From the NCBI RefSeq assembly GCF_964275005.1, contig NC_092686.1, forward strand, positions 48,781,627-48,845,626: a DNA stretch of 64,000 nucleotides, read 5' to 3'. Positions within the stretch are counted from its first letter, which is position 1; the number at the start of each line of letters is the position of its first letter. The notes below the pieces were generated by a model. The model ran no database searches. It had not been told where the DNA came from and saw only the letters and a list, made by a program, of their open reading frames with translations. Shown in pieces: positions 14,001-22,689 of the stretch. The DNA comes from Diadema setosum. Lineage: Eukaryota; Echinodermata; Echinoidea; Diadematoida; Diadematidae. A program made the position numbers and the translations under genes.

Positions 14001-17000
14001 CATATATTTATAGATATATATATATATACATATATGTATATATATATATATATATATATTATATATCTTTGCGACTTTACCGCCAACAGTATAACACACA
14101 TACATCTATGAAAACCTCTAACATGTTTAAACAAATGATTTGAGAATGCCATACCGGCGGTTTCTTTCTTCTTCTTCTTTTTTTTTTTTTTTGTTAACAT
14201 TATTACTTCAAGAATACTATTGCCCACTTGCAGGAATGATTACCAGTCTACGATTATTATGGTATGTCTCTGTGATTGTTTGACTGTCTGTACACGTTTG
14301 TGTGTTCACGCGTTGGTAATTATTTCCTGCCATTTAGATTAACCTTCAACCTTGAAACTTACAGATCGTTTCCTTCTGGAATGCAACACCATGGCGTCGT
14401 AAGCTGCGTACTCTGTGTCATTTCCTGCAAGCCTTCTGGTCTCATCAACTTTCTCTCCCTTGTAGCGACCAAAATCCCCTGCTGGTGGTTCGTCGTCAAA
14501 CTCGACCATTACTACAACGGTATCGATGACACTTCCATGTTCGTCTGTCGAGGAATGGGGAATAGACTCTAGTCGTCTCCTAGATCTGTGCACGGGATTC
14601 CGTGCTGAAATCACCAACTTTTGCTTTGTTCCTGAAGAGGGAAAGTCACTTTTGTTTCGCGAAAATCTTTCGGACAATTGAATACCTCCTGTTTTCGGGT
14701 CAATGAGAAATCTTGAGTTTTCATTTCCGCTTTCGATAGCGTACAGAATACGGGCACATGGACAGTCATTTTCTGCTGCATCATCACATTTTTCCGCGTC
14801 TTTGTCCGTAGCAGTGACGTCGATAATGACTTCGTCAAAATTATATTTGTCTATTGTTACACTCAAAGACGTTTCTCCAAAAGAAGGCAGGAATTCATTT
14901 TCTGGAGAAAGATAAAACAGGTTAGATAAAAATGTTGAAAGTAAATAGTCACGTTGATATATCCAAGATATAAAAATGAAATAGAACTGTGTTGTTCACT
15001 ACATCCCTTGCCTGTTTGAGCGTCAGGATTGACATGCCAATATGGTGAAATTATATCTGTATCGCTGAACTTCTTGGTCGTCATACCGGAACAATGATTT
15101 CTAAGACAACACAGTTATAATATAATATACAATTATTAAAATGTATGTATCCGAAGTGGATGTATGCGTTAAAGGTCGATCCTGTTTACCTTTGGGAACA
15201 ATGATCTAAAGTTTTCGAGATATGACATTTAATGCATATGTGTAGGCATGTTGTACCACAAAACATCCTATCATATATCATTTTTGCGATAAAGCCTAAA
15301 ATATAAGGAGATATCTGTATTTTCTCTGTACACTGTTTAGTCTGGAAACATTTTTCATTATAACTAGTGTTCACATTCTGTATATTTAACAATACTTAAC
15401 ATCAATTTTGCTGAGTCAAATTTTTTACAGTGGTTGTTTCTATTCCTAACTCACATTACAGAACTATTTTTAAGCATTAATGCTGGGTTTTTGTTTCATC
15501 TGTAAGTGGTAAATTATGCCTATTAATTTCAATTTCATGTCTTGAGAGGGAATATAATTTATGAATGAAAATAATTTCATATAATGCCCCACGGCAAACT
15601 GTAACATCACCGAATACTGTAATTACTACCATGCCTGTTGGCGACGATATGATGCAGTACCTCCATAGTGATCGGGTTTATCAAAGGGGAAAAAAAAGTA
15701 GGTTTATGATATGAATTGTGATGTTCATAAAAAGAGCGATCATGATTATGATTGTTTCTCCTACATGTAATTAGTCATGACTCATCGTAGTTGTTATACC
15801 TGTATCCCTTTCCAAAACATCCTTTAAATAACATTTCATTCAGTTCGGTGAGTTGAATACCAAACCACAGTCATTAGTCATGGTTCCACAATGTATACCT
15901 TGAAATAGCCGACTATCAAGCAATTATGCACTAAGAACTAAGATGTGGCTCACTTAAACCATTTTGCACGCCCTTGTAAAGACTGGTGACGTAAGGTGTG
16001 AGTTGTTGTATCAGATGTAAGGAGAAGCACTCATTAATAATTTAGCTCTTGAGCTGTAAATAATAGGAGTCTGCATTAGTAGGTTCGCGTTCTAGGCAGT
16101 CTACGTGATAAACAGGGGTCTGCTTGGGGCTCGATCGATACGACCTTCTATCGTACACGAGCGATCGACAGAAAGAGATGAAAAGAGGTATGTACGGCAG
16201 GAGGCTAGGTATCGATCGGTTAGAGACAGAGAGAAGCGGTGGGAAGGGGCTCTGAGCAGCCAGCAAATGGCTGAAGGAAGGAAACAACTAGTTCAGTTCA
16301 TTTCATTTTATTCAAGACTTGGATTGCCCAATTAAGCATCAATTCCACTACTCATTTTCGTCACCACTCAACAAAAATTACGCATTGACCCATAGCCTGC
16401 AGTCAGACGTTTACGTTAAATGTCAAAATAGTATCCCATGACATGATATTTTGTAGGTTTAGATAAAGTAGCATTTAATTCAATTCAATTCAGTTCGAAT
16501 AGTTCATTTCCATGATATAAAGTAACACAGGGTAATTCACATAACGCTTATTCGTCTCTGAGTATAAGTAAAGAATGTCAAATCATACAAACTTTAATAA
16601 TACACAATACAGCCATAGCAATTTTATCTTTATATTTCAAGAAATGAACAAGTAAACAACTACAATTATATATTTTACTGTAAATGGAAAAGAGGAATCT
16701 ACATGAAAGCAAAGCTTGTAAATTTTGTGAATTAATCTATAAAAAGATATAACTCAAGATCTGTCAAGGACTCCATGTATGAAAATCTTGCCATTATGAC
16801 GTCAGACGAAACGGACAGAGAGAAAAGACGATAATAAGGACAAGAAGGAAAATAAAGGCAGAACAGGCAGGAAAAACAAACTGAAAAAGGTATCAGAGAG
16901 AAAGACAAGGAAGCAAAAACCAGTGGTCTACAATTAGATTTATTTTCGCAAGGTCGTCAATTTACCATGGGTAAAAACTTGAGGTTCATTAAAGATTTGC

Positions 17001-20000
17001 CAACTGATATAACCCCGACTACTGGCATTTTTTAATTAAAAAAAAGTTTGCTTATTTTATAAGCAGCAGTATTAGACTGTATGGAGCAGTAAGCAAGAAT
17101 GAATACCAATACAAGGGACGGCTTATGGAGGCGCTTGATCAACATACGTGATAATAACCATGCAGGAAAGGTCGAGTACGTTCTTACGTTAACCTTGCCT
17201 GTGCAATACAACTGTAGAAGGGGATTTCCGACAGAGTACGGTCTAGAGTTGATTTGATGTACGACCTGACTTAATAACAACAGCCGTGTACTTATAGTCG
17301 TTTCCACAATGAGCGAACGAAAAATATGGAATTCAAAATTAGCTTGATTCGGCACAGTACTGCAACAAAGGTAAGGAATTCTTTTCTTTTCTTAGTGAAA
17401 AGGGTGGGGGGAGAACCGAATTATTCAGAACAATCGTTTCATTATGTTCCACAAGCACCTTAAAGATGTTGAAGAAAAGTTTGCATATTCATCTGCATTT
17501 ACAAGACACTAGTGGGCCTACACACTGTCATGTTACTAGAATTATTATCATTAATATTATTAATATCTTCAATGTTATAATAGCACATATTATCATTATC
17601 ATTATTAGCATCGATTCACTAACGGGTAAAGGAAAAGATAACTTATTCTCCCGAGTGATTCCGCCTGAGTAAGAAACATTTTTGATATCTTTAGCTGAAG
17701 TTATAGAAACCATTGAGCTCTGGTGTCATTTAAATGATATAAAATTTGTGTACATTGATGTAGGGTATTTGAATAGAAATGAGACTATTTCATCAAGCAG
17801 GTACCAGGAGATATAACGATTAAGATTAGTTCCGATTGCAGTGCATTCTCGGGCTGCTTTCTTAAAAAAATCATCTCCTGTCCGCTCTCTTGACAAACGA
17901 TTATCGTGTTTATAAATAAACTTGATATAGATTCTGAAGAGGCCGGTTTAATATCAACAGTAGATCACTCGATGTTGTAGATACTCTGTCACTGTGCCAT
18001 GGCATGGTAATTGTGCACATGATATAAGCGATCATCACCGTTATTAATTCAATGTCGAAAACTGCCCGTGTCATTTGCAAACGAATGTAGGGTGGTATTC
18101 CTATCAAGAATGCGTTTAAAGTTAAAGCCAAAACATACATATTGACATACAGATGAAACCGTAACTAAAGTTCATACGTTACATTGGAACTCACCTAAAT
18201 TCTCGCAACTCTTTCCCGACCAGCACGGATAGCATTCGCATAATCCAGTTGAGTTGTTACATTGACCATTATGACATTTCACCTGTTCATATCTACAAAA
18301 CGGAAATCAGGCCAGAATAGATACATGTATCTTGATTATAATAAGATCACCTAGAAGTTTAGGCAGTAACATGTATAACGACAAAAGCTTCTGCAATAAT
18401 TACATTATACACTCTTAGGCATACTTCTGGATATACACTATGGCAACTTACAGAATTACACGAAAACGTGTAACAGTAAAAATGCTTAGTTTTAGATATC
18501 ATTGATTTGGAGTATTTGGTTGAATCAACGAAAGTTGTTCAGCCGCATTTCTAAAGTCTAAAATGAACAGATGACTACAAAAACATAAAAGTAGAATATG
18601 GTAAATGATTAAATAGTTCCGAACCATCTGAAGTCAAAATATATCAGCTATTGGACATTGCAATAAGTAGCATTATGTAAATTAGATAGGCTTGCGTCTT
18701 ATGCAAATTAGCAACGTCAAAGATACTTAAGCGTTTTATCATAATGCATGGTTCAGATATAATCACTAATGACAAACTCCGGGCGTGTCATTGACATTGT
18801 GAAATTTCAGCATCGACGTCCAATATGCAATCCTCTACCCCTCTCTATATGACGTCATGAGTTTCTTTATTTGTACAGATATCGATTCATTTTACGAACA
18901 ATACCAATTTCAATTTCAAAAGCAGAATCTACAGAAATGAATTTGGCAGGCTTACAATTTGCGACATACAAGTTCATGCATAATAAGGAAAGGTCGTTCG
19001 AATAACAAAAAGTTTTTTTTTGAATTATTATAAATGATGTGCAAGGCCATATACTACATAAATCAAAGCACAATTACATAATAATGTGCAAATTATCACT
19101 GAAAGGATTTTTAAATGACCTGAAAAAAAAAGAGAATGACTGAAAGCTACCGTACCTTGTACATTCCCCGTTTGGACAGTGGACGTCTGGTATTCTCTCA
19201 CAGATTGTTGGAAAATTGTACACACTCTCTCCTGAAACAGACATTTAGAATAAACTGTAATATTAGGGTATTCATTGGCCTTGTGTCAGGAACATAACGT
19301 CAATAGTGAAAATGATAACTTCACCTATTTCTTATGATCAATAATCCAAAATGTGGCAAAATATCGGATTTGTATATCAAATTCAAGCCTGATTCATTTA
19401 CAACGAGTCTTAATCTTCCGAGGAAACCAATTAATCTACTGATATTCTGGCACATATCATCCACATCAATTTTCCATTTCAACTCAGCGTCAATATAAAT
19501 TCCAAGATACATATATTCTGTCGTTTCAGAAGAGGGCGTTAAATTGATGTTGATAGGCGAGAAAAGAGACATGCGGGTAGGCCCTTTACCAGCTTAACCA
19601 AGCAATAAGAACAAACAATATGAGTTTACAAACCATGCATAGTTTACACAACGAGAAAAAAAAAAGTGTTGCACATTCTATACCACATACAAATAAATAA
19701 ATAATAGAATAAAATAAAATAGAATGAAATAAATAATAGATTAGCAATAAAATAATTATTCTAAAGAACATATCTTACACGTCGGTGATCTCACGCGATC
19801 GAAGTTACACACAGTGATATAATACAATGCTCAAAAGTAAGAGCGCTTAGGGTGACACAACATTTGCTCCTGCGACAATTGCTTCGGTCTTTATTTTCTC
19901 CAAGGACTTAGGGTTAAGGTTGTGATAGAATTTTAGGTTTATTTTGATGTTAGGATTAAGATTATGGTGAGGGTTATGTTTGTTGGAAGGTTTTATGTTT

Positions 20001-21287
20001 GGTTTAGAGTGCAAATACTTCATGGGAGCAATCGTCGCAGGAGCAAATGTCATGGAACCTTTGATATCATCCAGGTCTGAGCTTTTGTGGAACGGTTTTC
20101 ATTTTTTTTTTCCATTCACGTTGCTTTGTTTAGAAAAGGTTGATGTGCATAAAAAAAAAACACAAAACATCAACAACAACGACAAACTCGTTCCTGGTAA
20201 AGTCGAGGAAGTCATGAAGTCACTTTAGATTTACCTCAAAACAGCTGAAGAATAATTGTCTTTTAGGGCGGTTCTGCTGACTATTCACCATGTAGTACTA
20301 ATACAGTAACTGAGGTGTATTAGGCAACAGTAAGTTCCTTTTCAAGAAGTACAATATTTAGTATTAAAAAATGATGAAAATCATAATTTTCTATCCTTCT
20401 CATGATTACCAGTACTTCAACATTTTAGTCAAATAGTTATTCGTTGAGTAATAGGTATTCTTCGTTTGTTTTCATACCCCAGATATTTGATCAAATGCAA
20501 TATTCAATTATAGATTAAAAAAATAAGACTGGGAATAAACCTCAGCTTTTTTTTTTTCCTGGAAAAACAAACGACATTACTCAATATGCGCTTGGATATG
20601 CATCCAATGATATATACAGCACTTGTAATTCAGTGAGGTAGACGAAATTTATACGACACATTCGTCTATTTCTTTGTCTTGTAAACTTTGAATAGAGCTT
20701 TGCAATGACCAGTTTGCATAAGTATGTATTCTTTGATATTCTTTACACCGATATTGTCATTTCCCCAAATCAAGGTGACATTTCCTATGTAGACCTACTG
20801 CTCACACGTGTAAAAAAGATGAAGCAAAATCGATGATGAACATCTACTTACAGAAGTTCTGAAATTGATTTAAGGCTAAGGTGTGTGTTTTTTATTCTTA
20901 AAATAATGAATTAAATTTGATCTAACGAGTTCATAGAATTAAATTATTCGTTGGCACAGTAGACGAAGCACAATTACTGAAGATCATCAAAGGGGAAATA
21001 AAAAATCTATATGACGTAATCTAAATCGTGTCCGTGCTCTGTTGAATCAAACAAAGACAAACACAAAAAATGATAAAAGTTACCTTTTTATCCTATTCAT
21101 AAGACAAAGGTTGCATTAACTTTTCTTTCTGCTTGATCAGCAAAACAAAACTCTTTCAGTTTCCTTAAAGCACAAAACAAGCCTTACCATTGGTTGAAAC
21201 TGCAGCAAAACAAAGCAAGATGGCGAACGTGGGCATCCAAACCCGAAAGGGCATCCAGAATAAATCCATAGCCATCGAAGTGTCCAT
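431..21287 (-). CDS. Large modular EGF/cadherin/repeat/F5-8C extracellular protein, 25 exons, 3' end outside window
   Basis: The exons join in a consistent phase series, giving 1726 codons with no stop. Domain order by residue: signal peptide 1-33; EGF-like and Cys-rich region 34-156; one cadherin repeat about 157-310; basic RRKR-S site ending at 336; seven repeats of about 165 residues (337-507, 508-673, 674-842, 843-1015, 1016-1182, 1183-1350, 1351 to about 1515); an eighth degenerate repeat to 1671; F5/8C discoidin start 1672-1726. Most repeats carry a C-x-A-x(3)-S-x-G-x-N-x-P-C-like motif and a later D-x-G-x-I-T-N motif. The second is reminiscent of the DUF11/isopeptide-type beta-sandwich of microbial surface proteins; that likeness is from memory, not a search. 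The protein should be secreted or membrane-anchored and act outside the cell, probably in adhesion or matrix (inference). The rest of the F5/8C domain and any membrane anchor lie left of the window. I do not recognise the gene. Confidence 0.85.
935..1154 (-). CDS. Exon 24: repeat 8, end
   Basis: Phase 0 to 1; acceptor TTCCTTCCAG, donor GAAG|GTACCG. It encodes alternating strands ([17 protein letters not shown]) and joins to the discoidin exon as T-I-E-D-C. Confidence 0.85.
1668..1839 (-). CDS. Exon 23: repeat 8, middle
   Basis: Phase 2 to 0; acceptor TTGTCACCATAG, donor TTTCAC|GTAAGC. It contains [13 protein letters not shown] then V-V-V-N-L-M-I-P-Y, a pattern like that seen in DUF11-type repeats (S-T-A-x-A followed by V-x-V and a Pro). 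Confidence 0.85.
2229..2487 (-). CDS. Exon 22: end of repeat 7, start of repeat 8
   Basis: Phase 1 to 2; the acceptor GATATCAAG is weak in pyrimidines but is the only one that fits the phase. Donor CAGGG|GTATGA. It encodes [10 protein letters not shown] (end of repeat 7), then the opening of a divergent eighth module. Confidence 0.8.
3059..3086. repeat. (GT)n microsatellite in an intron
   Basis: An uninterrupted GT tract 12 bp downstream of the exon 21 donor on the gene's strand, so length variation could affect splicing there (inference). Confidence 0.9.
3099..3411 (-). CDS. Exon 21: repeat 7, first two thirds
   Basis: Phase 0 to 1; acceptor CATTTCACAG, donor CATG|GTAGGA. It keeps I-D-F-G-V-I-T-N but has only the second motif cysteine (G-R-N-F-G-C). 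Confidence 0.88.
3666..3818 (-). CDS. Exon 20: repeat 6, end
   Basis: Phase 0 to 0; acceptor TGACCCTGTAG, donor GAGGAG|GTGTGT. It encodes [11 protein letters not shown] and the closing strand. Confidence 0.87.
4552..4902 (-). CDS. Exon 19: repeat 6, first two thirds
   Basis: Phase 0 to 0; acceptor CAACTTAACAG, donor AACAAG|GTAGAA. It contains both hallmark motifs: [15 protein letters not shown] and I-D-A-G-V-I-T-N. Confidence 0.9.
5146..5348 (-). CDS. Exon 18: repeat 5, second half
   Basis: Phase 1 to 0; acceptor CATACTTCAG, donor CACCTG|GTAAGA. It contains I-V-V-K-L-E-D and G-V-S-V-Q-V-G-D, the final strands of the module. Confidence 0.88.
5721..6018 (-). CDS. Exon 17: repeat 5, first half
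   Basis: Phase 0 to 1; acceptor GCACCTACAG, donor TACAG|GTAGAA. It contains [15 protein letters not shown] and [10 protein letters not shown] in one exon. Confidence 0.9.
6400..6660. repeat. Dispersed repeat copy in intron 16
   Basis: A GC-richer block with phrases such as CTCATGCACGTAAAAGATCC and CAACTGGACCCCATGGAAG. An inverted, truncated relative lies at 56652-56723, sharing the CCATGGAAGACC and GAATATGGGC segments. I infer a SINE-like or MITE-like family; no ends were resolved. Confidence 0.55.
6809..7046 (-). CDS. Exon 16: repeat 4, second half
   Basis: Phase 2 to 0; acceptor TACCTCTCAG, donor ACTAAT|GTAAGT. It contains V-E-L-G-V-I-T-N. Confidence 0.9.
7551..7831 (-). CDS. Exon 15: repeat 4, first half
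   Basis: Phase 0 to 2; acceptor TTATTATAG, donor GACAA|GTGAGT. It contains [15 protein letters not shown]. Confidence 0.9.
8335..8471 (-). CDS. Exon 14: repeat 3, end
   Basis: Phase 1 to 0; acceptor TTTTCCTGCAG, donor CCAAG|GTCTGT. It encodes [12 protein letters not shown] and the closing strand. Confidence 0.87.
8746..8872 (-). CDS. Exon 13: repeat 3, middle
   Basis: Phase 0 to 1; acceptor CATTTTACAG, donor CCTG|GTACGG. It carries F-D-F-G-R-I-S-N, equivalent to D-x-G-x-I-T-N. Confidence 0.88.
9369..9611 (-). CDS. Exon 12: repeat 3, first half
   Basis: Phase 0 to 0; acceptor CCTGTTCTAG, donor GAAATT|GTAAGT. It has the full motif [15 protein letters not shown]. Confidence 0.9.
9995..10185 (-). 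CDS. Exon 11: repeat 2, end
   Basis: Phase 1 to 0; acceptor GATTCACAG, donor GATATG|GTACAT. It encodes the last strands of repeat 2, including W-L-G-V-A-V-S-V-G. Confidence 0.85.
10586..10699 (-). CDS. Exon 10: repeat 2, middle
   Basis: Phase 1 to 1; acceptor ACACTACGCAG, donor AACG|GTAAGT. It supplies the second cysteine (N-Y-D-C) and F-D-L-G-T-W-V-N-N, a variant of D-x-G-x-I-T-N. Confidence 0.87.
11142..11334 (-). CDS. Exon 9: repeat 2, first part
   Basis: Phase 0 in, phase 1 out; acceptor ACGCATAG and donor GAAAG|GTTTGT. It encodes [12 protein letters not shown] and M-T-I-C-D-Y-E-F, the first cysteine of the repeat motif. Confidence 0.85.
11743..11901. mobile_element. Short TIR element, CAGGGGCGGATCCAG family
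   Basis: Starts CAGGGGCGGATCCAGGAATT and ends CTGGATCCGCCACTG, an imperfect inverted pair. The interior is purine/pyrimidine-biased around a T run. A second member lies at 63516-63667. It is non-coding and sits in intron 8. Confidence 0.7.
12035..12262 (-). CDS. Exon 8: repeat 1, second half
   Basis: Phase 0 at both ends; acceptor TTCTCACAG, donor CTTGG|GTGAGT. It opens with M-D-L-G-D-I-T-N, then alternating hydrophobic strands ending V-S-A-S-V-T-Y-G, as expected for a beta-sandwich module. Confidence 0.9.
12661..12711. repeat. (TA)n microsatellite
   Basis: Alternating TA with one ACATATG interruption, in the intron between exons 7 and 8. Confidence 0.9.
12821..13105 (-). CDS. Exon 7: repeat 1, first half
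   Basis: Phase 0 at both ends; acceptor CCTCATTTAG, donor GGACGA|GTAAGT. It shows the repeat's opening pattern (V-N-I-G-E-Y-V-E-L then L-P-S-G) and the G-G-N-F-P element, but lacks the cysteine pair found in later copies. Confidence 0.88.
13321..13790. repeat. Inverted pair of tRNA-like SINE fragments
   Basis: Two diverged arms (about 13321-13500 and 13650-13780) are reverse complements. Each contains GGAACCAGCGGGAATCGAAC or its complement, which matches a tRNA TPsiC arm/B-box (GGTTCGANTCCC) followed by a T run. On the left arm (minus strand, 13428-13500) a D-arm-like GCCTGGTGGCAGTG precedes it. The cloverleaf is imperfect, so I call a tRNA-derived SINE rather than a working tRNA gene. It sits in intron 6. 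Confidence 0.55.
13953..14071. repeat. Long (TA)n microsatellite
   Basis: About 120 bp of TA-rich alternation with occasional CA and GA interruptions, in intron 6. Confidence 0.9.
14363..14901 (-). CDS. Exon 6: cadherin repeat and furin-type site
   Basis: This is the longest exon (539 nt), phase 1 in and phase 0 out. Cadherin hallmarks in order: [34 protein letters not shown], and a final D-D-E-P-P. Four extra cysteines sit in the first third. The exon closes with H-S-R-R-K-R-S, a consensus furin site placed just before repeat 1. It is a single, slightly divergent cadherin repeat. Confidence 0.88.
15012..15100 (-). CDS. Exon 5: linker ending at a GC donor
   Basis: Acceptor TTGTCTTAG, phase 2 in and phase 1 out. 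The donor appears to be ACAG|GCAAGG, a GC donor. The next GT downstream would create a TAA codon across the junction with exon 6. The following intron is 110 bp. Confidence 0.7.
15190..15295 (-). CDS. Exon 4: Cys-rich linker
   Basis: Exon 3 ends in phase 1 and exon 5 needs phase 2, so an exon is required between them. This open segment fits both, with a strong acceptor (TTATATTTTAG) and donor CAAAG|GTAAAC. It carries six cysteines and no known domain. The intron after it is only 89 bp. This is the least certain exon of the gene. Confidence 0.6.
15296..18194 (-). other. Intron 3, no feature recognised
   Basis: About 2.9 kb between the EGF exon and exon 4. It is AT-rich, with a small cluster of CGATCG-type palindromes near 16130-16220 and an ATT/ATC-rich stretch near 17530-17610. 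No coding segment or element ends were seen. Confidence 0.55.
18195..18292 (-). CDS. Exon 3: EGF-like domain
   Basis: Acceptor TTTTGTAG and donor TTTAG|GTGAGT, phases 2 to 1. It encodes [24 protein letters not shown], a clear EGF-like cysteine spacing with the closing C-x-C and G-x-x-C. Confidence 0.85.
19156..19231 (-). CDS. Exon 2: first EGF-like cysteines
   Basis: Acceptor CTGTTTCAG and donor ACAAG|GTACGG, entering in phase 1 and leaving in phase 2. It encodes a short segment with Cys and C-P-N-G-E-C, typical of the first half of an EGF-like module. Confidence 0.8.
19321..19575 (-). mobile_element. LINE reverse-transcriptase fragment
   Basis: The minus-strand frame encodes Y-L-G-I-Y-I-D-x-x-L-K-W, then [11 protein letters not shown], then [11 protein letters not shown]. 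These are hallmarks of the C-terminal (thumb) part of non-LTR reverse transcriptases of the Jockey/CR1/RTE-like kind. Only about 80 codons remain and the usual C-x-x-V-W-G after P-H-F is lost, so it is a dead 5'-truncated or internal fragment. It lies in intron 1 of the modular gene, on the same strand. Confidence 0.75.
19860..20050. mobile_element. MITE with ACATTTGCTCCTGCGAC ends
   Basis: The left end ACATTTGCTCCTGCGACAAT is matched by the reverse complement at 20027-20050, with one difference in the first 24 bp. The interior is AT-rich with TTAGG-like words and has no open frame. About 190 bp, in intron 1. Confidence 0.75.
20051..21187 (-). other. Rest of intron 1, nothing recognised
   Basis: AT-rich sequence with T and A runs and no open frame with family features. 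Confidence 0.5.
21188..21287 (-). CDS. Exon 1: start codon and signal peptide
   Basis: The ATG at 21287 has A at -3 and G at +4. It starts a short polar stretch followed by the hydrophobic run [13 protein letters not shown], a good signal peptide with likely cleavage near A-V-S-T-N. An upstream in-frame ATG at 21302 has a weaker context and would add five residues. The donor is ATG|GTAAGG and the exon ends in phase 1. A possible 5' UTR acceptor (TTTTTCCAG) lies at about 21386. Confidence 0.85.
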
Positions 21288-21302
21288 GTTTAAGCACGTC
21301 AT

Positions 21303-22326
21303 AGGCCTTACATCGTAGCCAAAGTTTTCGTTAATATTTCGTGCAAAGGGTGTCGTCGGGAACAACCCAATATCACTTATACTACCTGGAAAAATGTATC
21401 ATGATGCGACTGCTCTACATGGTAAACGAACACTGACGTGCGACGTTTTGACAAGTGTGTTACGTGAACTTTGGTTAATCCGGTGTCGCAGCATCTCAAG
21501 GCATGATTTGCAAGACCACATCAGTGTAGCCCGCCCGCCGTGGGAGTTCGATGCTAGATCTAGAATCGGCTACCGATCAATAATTTAGCGAACAAAAGGA
21601 AAGGAGTAGCTAATGCGTAATGCCACACAATAGAGCTTGAGAAGAGTCAACAAAATTTGTATATACATCAAATTTGGAAAACAATGGTTCTCTCCCAAAT
21701 ATAAACTTCTTTGATATTAGCATATCTCATTAAAATATCGTCTCAAAATTTCATCAGAGTCCACCCGGCAGACGTTGTAAACCAGTTTTCCATCTACTGT
21801 TTTCTGCGCAGTCTCGCTACGCACTGTGAAACCGATCGATCAAGGGTGTGTAGAGAGAGATCGATATCTTTCGTTTTTAGTGTGCCTTTATCCTGGTCCA
21901 CTTTCTTCTCATCCCACGTCAGGGCGTCACCGGGAAGGGGGGGGGGGTGCGTTAGGTGCGAACGCACCCCCTTCAGACCCTTAAAAAAAAATCCTTATTA
22001 CCACTTCAGTCTGCGAACGACCTCAACGCCGGACGCTAAATAATATATATATTTTTTTTTCTTTTTTTCGTTGTACCAGGGACACGTACACGTTTGAGTG
22101 TACGTGCACTACAAGGATGTAGGGTCTATCAACAGCACTATACTTCTGACCAATCCAAATTGAGAATGCAAGCCCAAATGCGAGCCTCAGCCTCAGCTCA
22201 CCGACGGCGGCGCCCGCGGCGACCAGACCCCAGTGCCGTATTCTGCCAGGCCCACGCGTGCAGGACTCTACACTAGTCCTGTCTTCACGTACGTTGCTTG
22301 TCTATAAAATGCATCCCGGTATGGTA
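21303..22326. other. 5' flank of the modular gene
   Basis: Upstream side of the minus-strand gene. It holds a possible 5' UTR acceptor near 21386, a G-run with GCGTTAGGTGCGAACGCACC at 21941-21970, and a CpG-rich patch with GGCGGCGCCCGCGGCG near 22200. No TATA box was resolved and the transcription start is unknown. Confidence 0.4.
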
Positions 22327-22399
22327 ATCAGGGCGTCGATCCGATCCCCCCGCCCCCATAAAATTTTTGGAGGGGTAAGTATATCCCTCCCCCCCAATA

Positions 22400-22680
22400 A
22401 TTCCCGAGATGAGAAGATTTTTTTTTAATTTCTTGCTTTTTCGACAGAAAAAAAAGTTGCCCCCATAAAAACATTGGAGTGGCAAGCTATCATCATTTGT
22501 CCCCCCCCCCCCCCTCATAATCAATGATTCCCGAGATGAGAAGATTTTCTTGCTTTCTTGACAAAAAAAAAAAAAAAAGTTGCCCCATAAAAGTATTGGA
22601 GGGGCGAGTATATTATTTGGCCCCCTCATAATCATAATTCCCGAGATGAGAAGATTTTCTTGTTTTGTTTTGTTGTTTTT
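22400..22680. repeat. Short tandem array with CCCGAGATGAGAAG
   Basis: CCCGAGATGAGAAG recurs at 22403, 22530 and 22640. Between copies come TTTCTTGCTTT, an A run, GTTGCCCC-ATAAAA and TTGGAGGGG. Units are about 110-127 bp. Confidence 0.75.
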
Positions 22681-22689
22681 TTTTGATAG

